DNA from: Thoreauomyces humboldtii
Taxonomy: Eukaryota > Chytridiomycota > Chytridiomycetes > Spizellomycetales > Powellomycetaceae
Assembly: GCA_027596035.1 (NCBI GenBank)
Contig: JADGJA010000053.1
Coordinates: 1 to 55,075 of the forward strand
Length of the DNA: 55,075 nucleotides
Direction: 5' to 3'
Shown here: piece after piece, positions 1 through 12,100 of the stretch
How positions within the stretch are numbered: the first letter of the stretch is position 1
Layout: each line of letters begins with the position of its first letter
Notes under the pieces: generated by a model
What the model saw: only the letters and a program-made list of their open reading frames with translations
The model's database searches: none
Told to the model about the DNA's origin: nothing
Program-made: the position numbers and the translations under genes

Positions 1-136
1 AAGAGCCTGCCACGTAGGTACCTTGACTTTTGGATTGACGAGTGGGCCTGCCATCGTCCTCGCTCTACTCCGAAGGGCTACTACCGGTAGCTCCCCGAAA
101 ACCGCATGCACTCATCACTGCCGAGGCCGTACAAGT

Positions 137-643
137 ACCGTACTCGTGCCCATTCTTTTCGCGAGGCGAACGATCTCCTGACAGAGTGCCGAGCAGCCCA
201 ACGCCATTTGTTCACCCCAACGCCATTGTTCGGACTCCACTCCCTGACCTTCCTTTTTAACATTTACACCACGCACAATCCCCACCATTTGGCTAGTTTG
301 CTCAGTTGCCAGGAAACAAGACAAGGGACAAGCGGGGAACAAGGAGGAGAACAAGACAGGAGCAAGGACAAGGGTGGAGGAGCCGTCTGAGCGAGCAAAC
401 ACTCTCTTCCCACTGCTCCCTAGAGACTTTGCGTGCTGGTGCAGTGACCTGCAGATTACTCTGCATCACTACTCCCTCGTAATTTTCCTTGTAACGGGTT
501 ATTGTGCGTGGTAACGGGGGTTATTGTGCGTGGTGTAAATGGTGAGAAGGAAGGTCAGGGAGAGGAGTCCGAACAATGGCGTTGGGATTAACTAAAGGCG
601 TTGGGCTGCTCGGCCTCGCGAAAAGAATGGGCACGAGTACAGT
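137..643. repeat. Long imperfect inverted repeat (possible foldback or MITE-like element)
   Basis: The segment 137-283 reappears reverse-complemented at about 520-643. The arms agree almost base for base, from a conserved TACTCGTGCCC block at the outer end to a block rich in ACCACGCACAAT at the inner end. The left arm carries about 22 extra bases near 168-190 that the right arm lacks. The spacer (about 284-519) holds a purine-rich stretch with repeated ACAAG words at 313-377 and, next to the right arm (491-532), two near-copies of a 20-base unit starting GTAACGGG. No transposase-like reading frame is visible. A non-autonomous foldback element is one reading; a rearranged duplicated promoter is another. 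Confidence 0.7.
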
Positions 644-1177
644 ATGCAATCCACACATCATCAGATTGCCCGACACGCTGTCACTGAGGATTGCCCTACC
701 GGCAACTCCCGGGGACACGATATGCCTTGCTCCAAGTTTCTATTCGATGAAGATGGACATTTTTCGAATGGGTCAGGTCTTGCCATGGGGCTGCGCACTC
801 CCGCCGTCAACGACCAGATTCCCGGCTCGGAACGGCAGTCCTCCCCCTATGCCGACACGCTGAGTCTGCCCGCCGACTTCTTCGTGACCGGCGTGAAGAG
901 TGCGTGTGAGATTGCCCTGCTGCTCGAGATTGGTTACTGTGGATTCAAGATTGATAGACTTTTGGAATGGCAGAAGGATGGGGCACAACAAGAAATGGTA
1001 GGTTGAAAAGCCGTTTACAGAGGTTTGCAAAATGTCGAGCTTCACGGCTGACAGAAGATCTTGAAGGCGCTTGTAAAATGCCAACGTATGCTTCACTGCC
1101 ACGTTGTGTCTGATCCAAACAGCTTACTTCCCGCATCCGCCGTGGAGTGTGCGACCGCTTTTCCTGTCCTGGGTTAG
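644..1177. other. No supported gene
   Basis: A plus-strand frame stays open to 1006 but its start overlaps the inverted repeat, and the product resembles nothing I recognise. The first exon of the gene that follows may lie in the distal part, but I found no start codon that joins convincingly. Confidence 0.5.
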
Positions 1178-3049
1178 TCTGTAAACTTCGGCGGCTCACC
1201 TCCTTGTATCTCATCAAGTCTGGTCTTAGAGAGTGCTTTGAGCAAAGTACGTAAACAGCAACTTTATCTGGCTGGACTTCTCGACAAAGCCGCCAAAGAT
1301 CTGGCCGATCACCGGCGCGTCTGTGCTCAGTTCGCCGAGATGAACAGCGGGCTGGCGCGCGAGGTATCCCATGCTGGCGTGGCTACGCTCGCCCTTACCA
1401 AAGCCATCCTGTTAGTATCCCCTTTTTGGGATGGGTCAATTGCGTCCTTCTGATATTGTGCTGGGTCTTTCAGTGCAGACGTACAGCGCGCAATGGTGGC
1501 GCGGATAGACAGTGTCCTCGTAGGAATCGAGTTGCGCGGAGATGACGCCGTGGGCTGGTCGGATCGCATCCTGGAATTACGAAGGAAGTGGAACGCCGAT
1601 TTGAGGTTTGGCTCAACTGTTAGCCACACTAGCGATATGCTTGACAGTGGTCGGAAACGCAAAAGGGATGATGACATAGAAGAGGAATCCGAGAAGGTGG
1701 CGCGCTCACGAAAGCGAGGATTCTCACCAACCTCGCCTCATTCAAACGATCACCCTTCTGCTGACACTGAGGAGATCGTTGAGCACGCCGGAGATGGAAC
1801 GTTACTCGCTGCTGCTGCGGCGAGCAGCGCCGCTGTCATCACCGCAACACCTGATATCGTTGCGCCTCCATCGTCCGGATCCGACGAATCCCCGCTGATC
1901 ATCACGCCTACCAACTCAAAGTTTATCCACGCAGCACGGGTCGCAAGTCTAGACACGGGCATAAAAGCGGCCGAGCAATTGTGTGCGGAAGCATCTCAAA
2001 CTAGCGGAGCTCCACCAAGCAGCTGGCCTCGAGCCAGGATTGGGGCGACCAGGCTTCCATACGCCGAATCATTCGTGATGGCCTCGACGCCCGTGGAGAT
2101 GATTGTCCCTGATCGGCTCACCGAGATAAGGAACCCTCTTAGGTTCGCCGGGCTAGAGCATGACACCCAAGAGAGCGATCACACTACGCTGGACGAGGAC
2201 GATCTGGCGGGGATGATTGAGATGGAGCTTCCATCCATGGCCGCAAGTCAGTTTGCTACAGGAAGAAGCGCGGGATCGGGGCTCCGTTACACTGCTGTTT
2301 CTCGCGAGCAATACTTTGATGAATTTAGTCAACCGAGCCAACGGCACGAAGCTGACGAGGAAGAAACCGGCAGCGATCAGAAGGTCGAGGAAGAAGAAGC
2401 TGATGAATCACAAATTCCCAGTCAGAGAGACATTTCCGCCAGGATTGAGTCACAGTCGATCATGGAAGCAAGTCAAAGCGATGTTCCCGCTAGTGCGGAG
2501 ACGGAAGGCAGTCTTCAGCTTGCATCAAGCGTCTCAGCTGCCCGCCGAGATTCGACCGCATCTATTATCTCGGTTGACTCACATCCTCTTCCGACACCCC
2601 CAACACCTCCAACGCCCGATGAGAGGAGGATGCCGCCCCCTTCAGGAAAACCTCGTCCCGTATCCCTTTTCAAATCCTCATCGGCTCTCGCACCCGCAGC
2701 TCCATCCCATCCTCAGCATATCCCACTTCGACGTGTCCGTACAAGCGAAGTGGTTACGCGAGACGTTCGACGTGTCGGAGTGGACGGGAAGGAGAACCTG
2801 AAAGACTCGAAACCGAATGCCATCGGTTCCGCTCCCTCCTCGCCCGGGAAATCTCGCATGGTTCTGCAAGAGTCTTTAAGCCAGGAGATGCCAGCGAGCA
2901 TGGACGGCCTCGCATCGCTGGGACCAGACGTTTCAGCTCACCCCGTCTCCCTGCAGCTGTCAATATCGTCCGGTAGCACCACCAGCTCCGTAAATGCCGT
3001 ACACGGGCGAGAGACGGAGGAGGATGAAACCCTGGTCTGGGACGGGTGA
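1178..3049 (+). CDS. Orphan acidic low-complexity protein, 5' end unresolved
   Basis: I do not recognise this protein. Two exons are clear: the frame is open from 1178 to 1410, and a GTTAGT donor at 1411 joins in phase to an acceptor ending at 1473, giving exon 1474-3049. No ATG is available in the first open stretch, so at least one 5' exon is missing from this model. The N-terminal ~100 residues look helical. The rest is disordered, rich in Ser, Glu and Pro, with a bipartite basic cluster (RKRKRDDD...RSRKRG) that looks like a nuclear localisation signal, acidic runs, a PTPPTPPTPDE stretch and a KENL motif near the C-terminus that would fit an APC/C KEN degron. A nuclear, cell-cycle-turned-over protein is a guess only. 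It converges on the thiamine gene; a T/A-rich palindromic tract follows the stop at 3050-3066. Confidence 0.6.
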
Positions 3050-3463
3050 TTTTTTTTTAAAAAAAGGAGAGCGTTCTTCCCCCTTTCTGTTTCCCTCCCT
3101 CTTCCTCCCTCTCTGTCTCTTTTCGTCTGTCTCTAACCCTTCTTCTGCTTCTTCCACGCCCCGCGAGCCAAGATGAGCGTGATCTACACCGTGGTTGATT
3201 CCCGCGTCTGTGGCACGAAAATGCCGGTGTCTGAGGCACAAAAGCGGGCTGTTTGGCCCCGACGCGGATCTGGCAGCGGGATGAGGCAAGTGAAAACTCA
3301 GACGTGGGTTGCAATGTGCCCCAGACGCCAGAGTGAGGGTTCAGAAGAAAGGTTTGCGAGTGCAAGTTTATGTCAGAAGGTCGGGGCGAAAGCTATAATG
3401 GATAACTATTACGCATAGCATCGAGCGCAACAAAGATATGTTGATGCAATACGCCATAAGACC

Positions 3464-5140
3464 TCAAGCCATATTGATGCGGGCTCGCGATCGGAGGGTC
3501 TCCGCGTCCAGATTGTAGATTGCATCGTGCAGTGCGACCTTGAATGACCCCGGTCCGCGCACGCTCTTCTCCTTCATGGCCATCTCCGCCGCAATGCCTA
3601 CGCACAAGAGTCCACCCACAGCTGCAACCATAGGATCTTTCTGCACCCCTGCGAAGCACGCGATGAGTGAGCTCGCGGTGCAGCCGGTACCGGTCATGGT
3701 GCCTAGCCAGTCGTTCCCGTTGTGAATGCTGACGGTACGGGTTCCATCCGACACCGTGTCCACAATTCCAGAGATGGCCACGCAGGTCTTGAGTTTGGTG
3801 GCCAGGGACCTGGCGGTTTGCGCAGGGTCTGACAGATCCGCCGCGCTATCCACGCCCCGCATGGCCACCCCTTCCAGACCTGCGAGAGCAGCGATCTCAC
3901 CGGCATTGCCTTTGATGACCGCGAACTTGATCTGATCGAGAAGCTGAACGCTGGTCTGCTTGCGGAAGGCGGTCGCACCGGCGCCCACGGGATCCAGGAT
4001 GACCGGAATAGCAAGCTGGTTTGCCTGTTAAAAGCGGATGAGATTCAAACCTTGCGGAGCATATTTTTCTCTGTCTTCTACCTTCTTTGCTGCAAGACCC
4101 ATTGCCTCTATCCATAGCGGGGAGAGCGTGCCAAGATTGAGGACGAGAGCTTGTGAGTAAGACGTCATCTCCTCTACCTCGTCAACGGCATGTGCCATAA
4201 CGGGTGATCCTCCAAGCTGCAGAATAGTATTGGCTGTATCGTTCATGACAACTAAATTCGGTAGTGAGATTGGAATGGAACAAACAGCTGGAACGGACAC
4301 AAGTACATGGCCCCAGCGCATACCGTAGTTCGTGATGTTGTGAATCAAGGGTTTGGATGCCTTAATGCTCGCAAGAGCGACAACAATCTGATCCAGAAAC
4401 GAGGAGACGCGCGAGTCTGACCGAACGGGTGGGGAAGCGGGGATCGATGCGAATGCAGGTGAAACCAGCGGTCGGATTTTAGTGAAAAGCTCTGCGGATG
4501 CAGCCCTGGGATCGCTGGCGGCGATAATCGCCGAGACGACTGCGACGCCCTGCAGAGCTACAGCTTCCTCCGTAACGGTATTCCGCAGAACGCTCTCCAC
4601 GTTGCTGAGATTTACCCCTCCGATGGTACAAACTGGGATGTGGAATTTGGCAACGGACGCGAGTATCTCCTTCACTCCGTCATGACCCAAAGGCTTGAAC
4701 GAGTCCGGATGTTTCTTTGTGTTCGTGGCAAAGATGGCCGCTGTTCCCAGGTAGTCTGCCCCTTCAGCTACTGCACGAAGAGCATGCGCGACCGTCTCGA
4801 CGGTCACACCGACGATCTTGTCAGGTCCTAGAAGTGCCCGCGCCGTAACGAGCGGCATGTCGTTCTGGCCGATATGAACTCCGTCCGCATCGACTGCCAA
4901 GGCAACGTCCAAGCGGTCATTGATCAACAAGGGAACGCCGGCGGCTCGACAAACTTCAAGAACGCGGCGGGCAACGGCAACGAAGGACTGCGTGTCGAGC
5001 TTCTTCTCCCGGAGTTGAACGAGAGTCACACCGCCTTCAATCGCAGCTCGAACAACCTCAACCAGATCTGAAGAACTTGGCAGGAGGTCCTGGTCGGTGA
5101 CGAGGTAGAGGGAAAGGTCTATGGGGAGCTTGCCCGGCAT
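3464..5140 (-). CDS. THI6: Bifunctional thiamine-phosphate synthase / hydroxyethylthiazole kinase
   Basis: Three exons (complement of 3464-4024, 4082-4251, 4324-5140) give 515 residues, the usual size for the fungal fusion. Residues 1 to ~225 are the ThiE-type TIM barrel that couples HMP pyrophosphate to thiazole phosphate: LYLVTD, the LREK and INDR motifs, [10 protein letters not shown] and GTAAIF are present. Residues ~255-515 are the ThiM-type kinase that phosphorylates hydroxyethylthiazole: [33 protein letters not shown], and GTGC with the catalytic Cys. Both introns (72 and 57 nt) restore conserved kinase motifs exactly, which fixes the splice sites. The start is the ATG at 5140; the upstream in-frame codon at 5167 is TTG. 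The promoter is shared with the RPC5 gene. I looked for a TPP riboswitch upstream and saw none. Cytosolic by family. Confidence 0.96.
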
Positions 5141-5331
5141 GCTGAACGAAGGACGCCAGACGTACAACTTGTAATAGAGAGAGGTTGACTGACTTTTTCC
5201 CGAGACTCTTTGACGCGTTCAAGTCAAGGGTATTTTCTGCCTTCCTCCGGCCTCATTGCAACTGATCTCCCGACTCCTCTCTTCTACCATTCTCCTGCCG
5301 AAGAAATCACCCGTTACAAAGCTTGGACGCA
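5141..5331. promoter_or_regulatory. Shared divergent promoter, THI6 and RPC5
   Basis: Only 191 bp separate the two start codons. No TATA box or CTGAGA-type riboswitch core is evident. Confidence 0.5.
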
Positions 5332-8111
5332 ATGTCGGGGTACGACCACGACGATCGGGATTCCGTGTTCTCAGACGAATACCCAGAGGACCACTTGGAC
5401 CTAGAGGACATGGGCGAAGACCTGGACGGTGGGGACTTTGAAGACGAGGAGGAAATGGAGGTCGCTGGCACGGCTGTTGACGGCCAGGTGCCTGACACGG
5501 GAGACGCGGATGAGGAGGTCGTGGACATGGACGTCGATCTTCCCGCACGGCCATCACCAATACCACTTCCCATGGAAGACGAGGACGGAGAGATTGAGCG
5601 AAGGATCGATGTCTACTTCTCTCAGAGTCTCACACATGCCCTCCATCTATGGCAATTTCCTACTCGAGCCCAACCCTTTGACGAGCAGACGAAGCCGACG
5701 ATCGGTCGAATGAAGACCCGCACGAAGCGGTTCGAGCTCGAGGTGCCGCTCCAGACCGTCGGTTCGCACTACAATCGGACGGTGGGAGAGGAGATGGGTC
5801 GGGGAACGGACGATGCACCTCTTCGCGGGAGATTCGACTTTGAGGACAACACTCCCACAAAGCTTCTGGACAAGCAAAAGTACAGCTCATCGCTCTTGCC
5901 AACACACTCCAACTTCATGGCTGGGCGTATCATAACCAGACATAGTATGGACTAGGTTTGGCCGGAAAGTTACGAGCGGCGCGTATCAGTCATCTGACGA
6001 AACATGCCTACAGATGGCACGGAAGAGGTACACCTCACTCCACTCAAGACAGCGCTGCAAATGCGAACAAGTCTCTATTACATCGACAAAATCGACGAGA
6101 AATCGGTCAAACGCAGAGAGGAGGACAACATGGACGAAAGAAAGAAAGATACTGGCGTGGAGGAGGAGGGAAAAGTGCTTTCGGTAGGAAGGAGTTGCCA
6201 CAGCATGTGGTCCTCGCGGGAACTGATGGCGTCGCATAAAGGTGACTGTCAAGGGACCAGAGGACAACGACGCGAAAAGGCGGGCAGCGCAACTTGAGCT
6301 ACAACTACAGGCGGAGGCAGAGCCATGGCAGCCAATGTCTATTTATCACCCGAGCGTAAGTCGGTCAGATGATACAGTACGCATGCCATTGCCATCTCTT
6401 ACGCATGCCGTTCTTTCACTAGTCCGATGAGAGCAGACGTATGCTCGATAGTCTCGAGTGCATGTCACTGGACGAAGTGCGCTGGAAGTCGACAGCGGAC
6501 AAGTACCTAGATGCTATCAACCCCGCCTTGGTCACAGCCACGTGAGTGTACCTGTTCCGCTTGGTTTGAACATCGCTGACACAACTTCCTCAGAACGGAA
6601 ACCGGTCATTCAAAGGCCAAGAAAGATAAGGAGCATGTAGTAGATCCCAACGCTCGGGCACCGTTGGCAGATAGGGTGAGGGCACTGTTGATCAATGGTA
6701 CGAGACTTCAATCTGATTCCTTGAACGTATGATATATACTCACCATATTCAAAATCGCAGCAAACATCGCAGACTTTTCGACCATCGTGGAAGTCCTGCA
6801 GGCAGAAGACCTTGATGACAGTGAGCTCCTGTCTACCCTTTCTGCATCAGCAGTTCTCGTTCGTGGCGCGTGGGTGGTGCGAAGGTAAAGGTTAACTTCC
6901 TCATCCTCCCTTGCGATGACGAATCTCCTGACAACTTCGGTTCTCCAGCGAGCTCATGTACAGCGGCCACGCACTGCACGCTCGAAGATGGCTTCTCTAT
7001 ATGTTCCAACAACAAGAGTTCGTCTCTCGAAGCGAATTTGCACAACACGTCCGCATCCCTGGGCCAATGGCCACGGGAATGCTGCTAGAGATTGCCGTTC
7101 TAGAGCCAGGGCAGGGCTGGTCTTTGAAAGTTGCTCCCGAAGTTTTCTTCATCAGAGAGTAAGTGCGGATGCATTTGAGAATGACGTGCATGAGTTATGC
7201 TAACAGATTGAAAGTTTCGGAGATGTTGTTTCGGAGCAAGCTGCCATCGTGCAGAGTGAAGCGTTCGAGTACGTGATACAAAGACCTTTTTGATTTGAAC
7301 TTCTCCCCTGCTAAAAGTTGATTGGTTAGGGCCCGTACTGCCTGGGAAGCGAAGGCACCCGAAATCGTCACGGCGAGAACTCGCAAAGTTGACGCAACCG
7401 CAAAGCGGAAACTCGGCGCGGCCGTCGGAAAGAAAGCAAAAAACGGTATGAGCTTTCGAAGGTGTTCGTTCTTAGGCCAAGCTCCTGGATTCGTCCTTTA
7501 ACGCTTCATCCAGACCTCACTTCGAGCATTCAAATGAAGGGAAAGAGCACGACTGATCAATTCAACAATTTCGTCAACGATCTCCTTCTCATGTTCAATG
7601 TACTATCTACCGACTTCGTAACGCAAGCCGTGCTTGTTCGCTCGCAGGAAACGGGTGAGGCTTCCGAGACTGTGCGTTGGATAGCTTGAAGACTGATCGC
7701 GTGCACAAATGATTTTTCGCCAGACCTCCCCGACAACAAGCTTCTCGACCTGCCTGAAGAGGAGGTTGTCGAATATCTTGACCGCGGCTTCTTGGAGATT
7801 CGTACAAACCTCTGGGTCCGGAAGGATACGAAGTCAGTCCAATTGGATGCCGTGCGACCCACTATTATCGAGATCTTCAAGCACAAGGAAGTCACTACTA
7901 AGAAAGAAGTCATGGATGCCGTCAAGGCTGCGGGCAAGGAACTGAGCCCCACCCAGTATACCAAGATCATGCAGGAGTTCTCGAACTCCAAAGGCGGCGG
8001 AAAATGGGTGGGTTTGCTCGTCATGCCTCTTGGTGGCATTTCTCATCATATGCACTCATATTTATCTATTCTCGATAGCACCTGAAAGAGTCGCAAGCTT
8101 GGGTACCATAG
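5332..8111 (+). CDS. DNA-directed RNA polymerase III subunit RPC5 (Rpc37/POLR3E family)
   Basis: RPC5 dimerises with RPC4 on Pol III and acts in initiation and termination. Thirteen exons join in phase: 5332-5926, 6014-6183, 6242-6355, 6423-6541, 6594-6697, 6761-6820, 6851-6884, 6949-7158, 7215-7268, 7330-7445, 7514-7654, 7724-8007 and 8079-8111, giving 677 residues, close to the metazoan length and far longer than yeast Rpc37. The first ~85 residues are acidic. The family core follows: RRIDVYFSQSL, LHLWQFP, KTRTKRFELEVPL, VHLTPLKTALQMR and YYIDKID. The C-terminal part, with ELMYSGHALHARRWLLY, matches the winged-helix extension of animal RPC5. Exon 7 is only 34 nt. The start is the first ATG of the frame; the codon at 5323 is TTG. 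Confidence 0.93.
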
Positions 8112-9144
8112 TTCTCCGTATTTCCTTGCGTTTTCGCCTCGTACTCTTTATCTTTTGAGCGATATTGCACATCACTTCCATATATTTATTTTCCATCATG
8201 CGCAACTTATGCACTACTTAGAAATTGAACGAGTGGGTCCTCGTGTTCTCAGTAGACCGAATGTCTTAAGCAAACACCTAAGAACAAAAGTTGCGGCCAA
8301 AGGTATGGACCAAAGTGGCAACAAAAGTACCAGTCCCGGTTAGGCCAGGTTGCGATATTTACCTACGTGGGGTTACAGGGATGAACCCTGTCTGCTGTCT
8401 GCTCTCATTATCATTCAGGTGGCAAGTCAACGCCGAGCAATCGATGAGTCTCAAATACTTGTAGGGACTTCACGCCACGGAACCACAGTTTTCACCGAGA
8501 AGGAACCGCTCAACCTCCTTGAGCATTAGCCGCAGCCACTCTACCCTTGCCCTGGGCTGGATTCGTCCGCTCTAGAACAGGGGTTCAGACGCTGAGCGAC
8601 GATGTGCCTGGGGAGGAGTCGGCCCCATTCGCTGTTCCTACACGCGGAGCGCGCACAATCTCTCTACTCCTGCCGTCCAGTCGGAGATAGCGGAACGTTC
8701 CGCTTCGTTACTCACCATGGTCATGCTTTTGCAGTCCACGTTGCCGAAGGGTTGGGTGCAGGGGTTGAACGCTGCCGAACATACTCCGAATCCCTTTCCT
8801 TTGAGGGCATTTGGGTTCCTGCGCATGCTCCAGAGCCACACTTTTTTAGGGCCAAGCTTGCAGGCACCATGCGTCTTTCCGAGCTGGCCTGTGACCAAGG
8901 CAGCGGTATTGCGGCGCGAAACAAGAACCGTGCTCGCCCGCTCCAAGGCTTTAGGATAAAGCTACTCTTCGGTAATCTGACAGCTCTCGTACGAGCTATC
9001 TTGAAGGCTAAGTGTTCACGCAAAGTACACAGTACATTTACGATAATTTCGCATTGCGTCCGTCCCAAAGTCCACGTATATAAAGACCCAGAACTCCCCA
9101 GGGCAGGTTGAAAACAGAACCTCGCGTCCACTCCACAAGCCCCA
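8112..9144. other. Intergenic gap between convergent genes
   Basis: Over 1 kb between the 3' ends of the RPC5 and flippase genes. A plus-strand frame at 8602-9111 is open but looks like chance. A TATATAAAG word lies at 9078-9086 on the plus strand with no gene to serve. No RNA gene was recognised. Confidence 0.5.
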
Positions 9145-12100
9145 TCACCCTCGGGGCTTCCTCCTTGTCGTGTCGTAAAGACGGATGAGGGCTGCCTGGC
9201 CGCTGTCGCTCTGCGAAAACGCGAACCCACGGTTCCGCTTGACTCGCTGAAACTGTCGAACCTTGGTGACGGCCTTACGGAACACCTCCATGCGAGGACG
9301 AAAATCGGGGATGTTGTACTTCTGAATCTCCTGAACGATATGGTAGGAGCGAGGCATGGCCTGTCGTTTGAAGCTGTGTACAAGAAAAGTTAAGCGCTGA
9401 GCCCGAGCATGTCCTGTCAAGTGATCCCGCCAGCTTGACTCACAATATCCACGTAAAGTCCCGAAGAGTCGTCAGGATCGGCATCATGATGATGCCGTAC
9501 CAGAACGCCGGTGATCCCAGCATAAAGTCGAGCATGCCTTTTCCCAGCTCCATCTGCGCGATTCCGAGGATCGGACCGAGGATAGCATAGATCGGGAAGA
9601 TCACGAGCCAGAGACCCAAGCTTCCCCAGATCGCGATATTGGTGAACTTGACCCAGGTCGATACCGTCAAAGCAGCTTTGATGGTAATCGTGAGCAGATC
9701 CACCGTATAGATCATCTCGCCAAAGATCCAGATGTTGGCAACGAAGCCGTTCGACCCGAGCATGACTCCCTCGCCGTAAATGGCGGACATCATGTAGTAG
9801 AGTAGCATCGAGTGGATGAAGGAGTTGACGATCCAGCCCCAAAAGATTGTGTTGTTGTAAAATTCGTTCGTTTGCCCCAGTCGGTACAGCTGCGGATACC
9901 GCTCTAGATTCCGACTGAAGATGTACTGGTCAAAGATCCCAATGGCAATCGGTTGGAACACCGCAAACATGATGTTGTATGCCGCGCCAGTCCAAGTTTC
10001 GAAAAGCGTCTGCAACGCTCCAAGTGTGAGTAAACGAATGCCACAATTCGTAATAAGCCATCGATTCCTACGAACCTGGCCGGAATATCCGTTGTCAGTG
10101 GTAAACCAAAGCTGAATAAGATATAGTGTGATGTTCTTGTAGAAGCTGTAGAGCACGAGTTTACTCATTCGAGAGTAAGCCCACTGTCCATGAACCAGCA
10201 GCAGCTTTCGCAAGAACCGGAATTGTGCAATGGCAAAGTCGGCGGCGCGAGCAGCTTGGAGTCCTTCCATGCCGGAAATACCGACACCAACGTGAGCCGC
10301 CTGAATCATCGACACGTCGTTGGCGCCGTCTCCGATGGCAAGTGTCACACATTCAGCCACATTCTTTTTTACGAGCTTGACTACCAGCGCTTTCTGCAGC
10401 GGCGATACGCGGCAGCAAATGACCGCCCGACACATGGTCGCAAGCGCGAGGAATGTCAGCTTAATGTCGTCTTCTAAAGCATACTCGAGTGTTCGGCCAT
10501 CGATGACAAGGGCTAAAGGCTGAAGGATGATATGAGTGATTCTTCCTACTTCGTCCCTGATGGTCCCGACGTACCTCCGTCTCAGGGAGTGAGTCTTTGT
10601 CGATTTTCACCCCCTTTTTCTCGAATCCGAATACCTGCGCACCCTTCTTGACATAGGATCCGAACCCGTATTCGTCCAAAATGCCAGGTTGTGTTGCCGC
10701 AGCGGGGACGATAGGAGCCGCCGCAATCGATCCGCGGACAGCGTTTAGCTTTGCAAGCAAATATTCCTTCGTCTCGAAGTGCGTGCCCTGGTTGCAGATG
10801 ATCAGACTCATCTCTTCCGTGATGAGTTTACAGGAATATCCGATGTTGATGGCAGTCTCCTGTCTATCGCCCGTCAACACCCACAGCTTGATGTTGGCCT
10901 GCGCTAGTGTATGAATCGCATCAGGGACACCGTCCTGCAAGCGATCCTCGATGGCAGTGGCTCCAAGAAGGAAGAGATCTTTTTCGATCAGCTCGGCAGC
11001 CTTGTCGAGCAGATCCATGCGGTTGTTGATGGTAGTAGCTGCCTTCTCGTAAACCTTTGCCCACTCTGCGTACTCCTCGTCGGACACGTCGCGGTAAGCA
11101 ATGCACAGAGTTCGCAGTCCCTCGTTTGCATACTCCTCCAGATGTTGGCATGTAGTCTCCACGTAGGGATTGTGCGGTCCCAGGCGTTCCAAGATGACCG
11201 TATCGGCACCCTTGACGTAGATCTTGATCCTCCCGTCAGGTCCACGAACGACTGCGCTCATACGTTTACGCGTCGAATTGAACTCGCAGATGTTCAAAAT
11301 CTCGTACTCGTACGACTGTCCGTTGTGCGTATACGAGACTGAGCGAGGTCGGCGTGTGGTGAACGCCCACCCAAGAGTTTGAGCACCTTGCACGAGGGCG
11401 CCCTCATCCGGGGAGGAAGCCTGGAAAACTACTTTGCCCGTTTCTTCGTTGGTTTCCGGAATCACGGTATGGCAGACTGCTAGGAGTCGACAAAATTCCT
11501 GAATGACATCTGCGGTGGGGGAGTCTGATTCGTTCCTCTTTAGCTGAACAAAGTCGTGGAAGCCAACTTCTTTTCCGTTCTCGTCCACGCGGATTCGGCG
11601 GTCGTCCGGTACGACCTCAGCGTATCCAATCCCGCCGATGGTGCACATTCGGAACTGCATGACGTTACACGTAAGCGTTCCTGTTTTGTCGGAAAATATG
11701 TAATCGATTTGACCAAGTTCTTCAATGAGAGACGATGTTCGCGCCATCGCAGGTGTATTTGACTCTTCGTGGTATAGATCAAGATCTGCGTTTATGAGCG
11801 CTGCGAGAAAATATTTGACTAGCTCCATGGTCACAATCAAACTAAATGGAGATACGAGTTCGGTGATTTGTTCTCAATCATATACGCCTGTAAGTAGAGT
11901 TCACGCAGGAAAATCACCTCAAAGGAATCAAGTTGTTAAACAAGATGATATAAGTGAGGACGTTGCCTGGGAAGCGAGCAAACGCAATCGATGGATCGAG
12001 TAGGAGAATCGACTCTTCGAAAGGGTTTCGGAGCTGCGATAGGTTATTAGGCCGTCCCAAACGCAATCATATAGCAGAAAGGAGCCCACCTGCCGACCCA

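Noticed and set aside
644..1006. Plus-strand ORF of about 120 codons after the inverted repeat
   Set aside because: It starts inside the repeat arm region, matches no family I know, and overlaps an equally open minus-strand frame.
5141..5331. TPP riboswitch upstream of the thiamine gene
   Set aside because: No CTGAGA core or partner helices found on the minus strand; in fungi these elements usually sit in 5' introns of THI4- and NMT1-type genes.
9078..9086. TATATAAAG as a promoter element
   Set aside because: It lies at the 3' end of the flippase gene on the opposite strand with no plus-strand gene downstream.
8602..9111. Plus-strand ORF of 169 codons between RPC5 and the flippase
   Set aside because: Starts without context, composition looks random, and the opposite strand is open over the same stretch.
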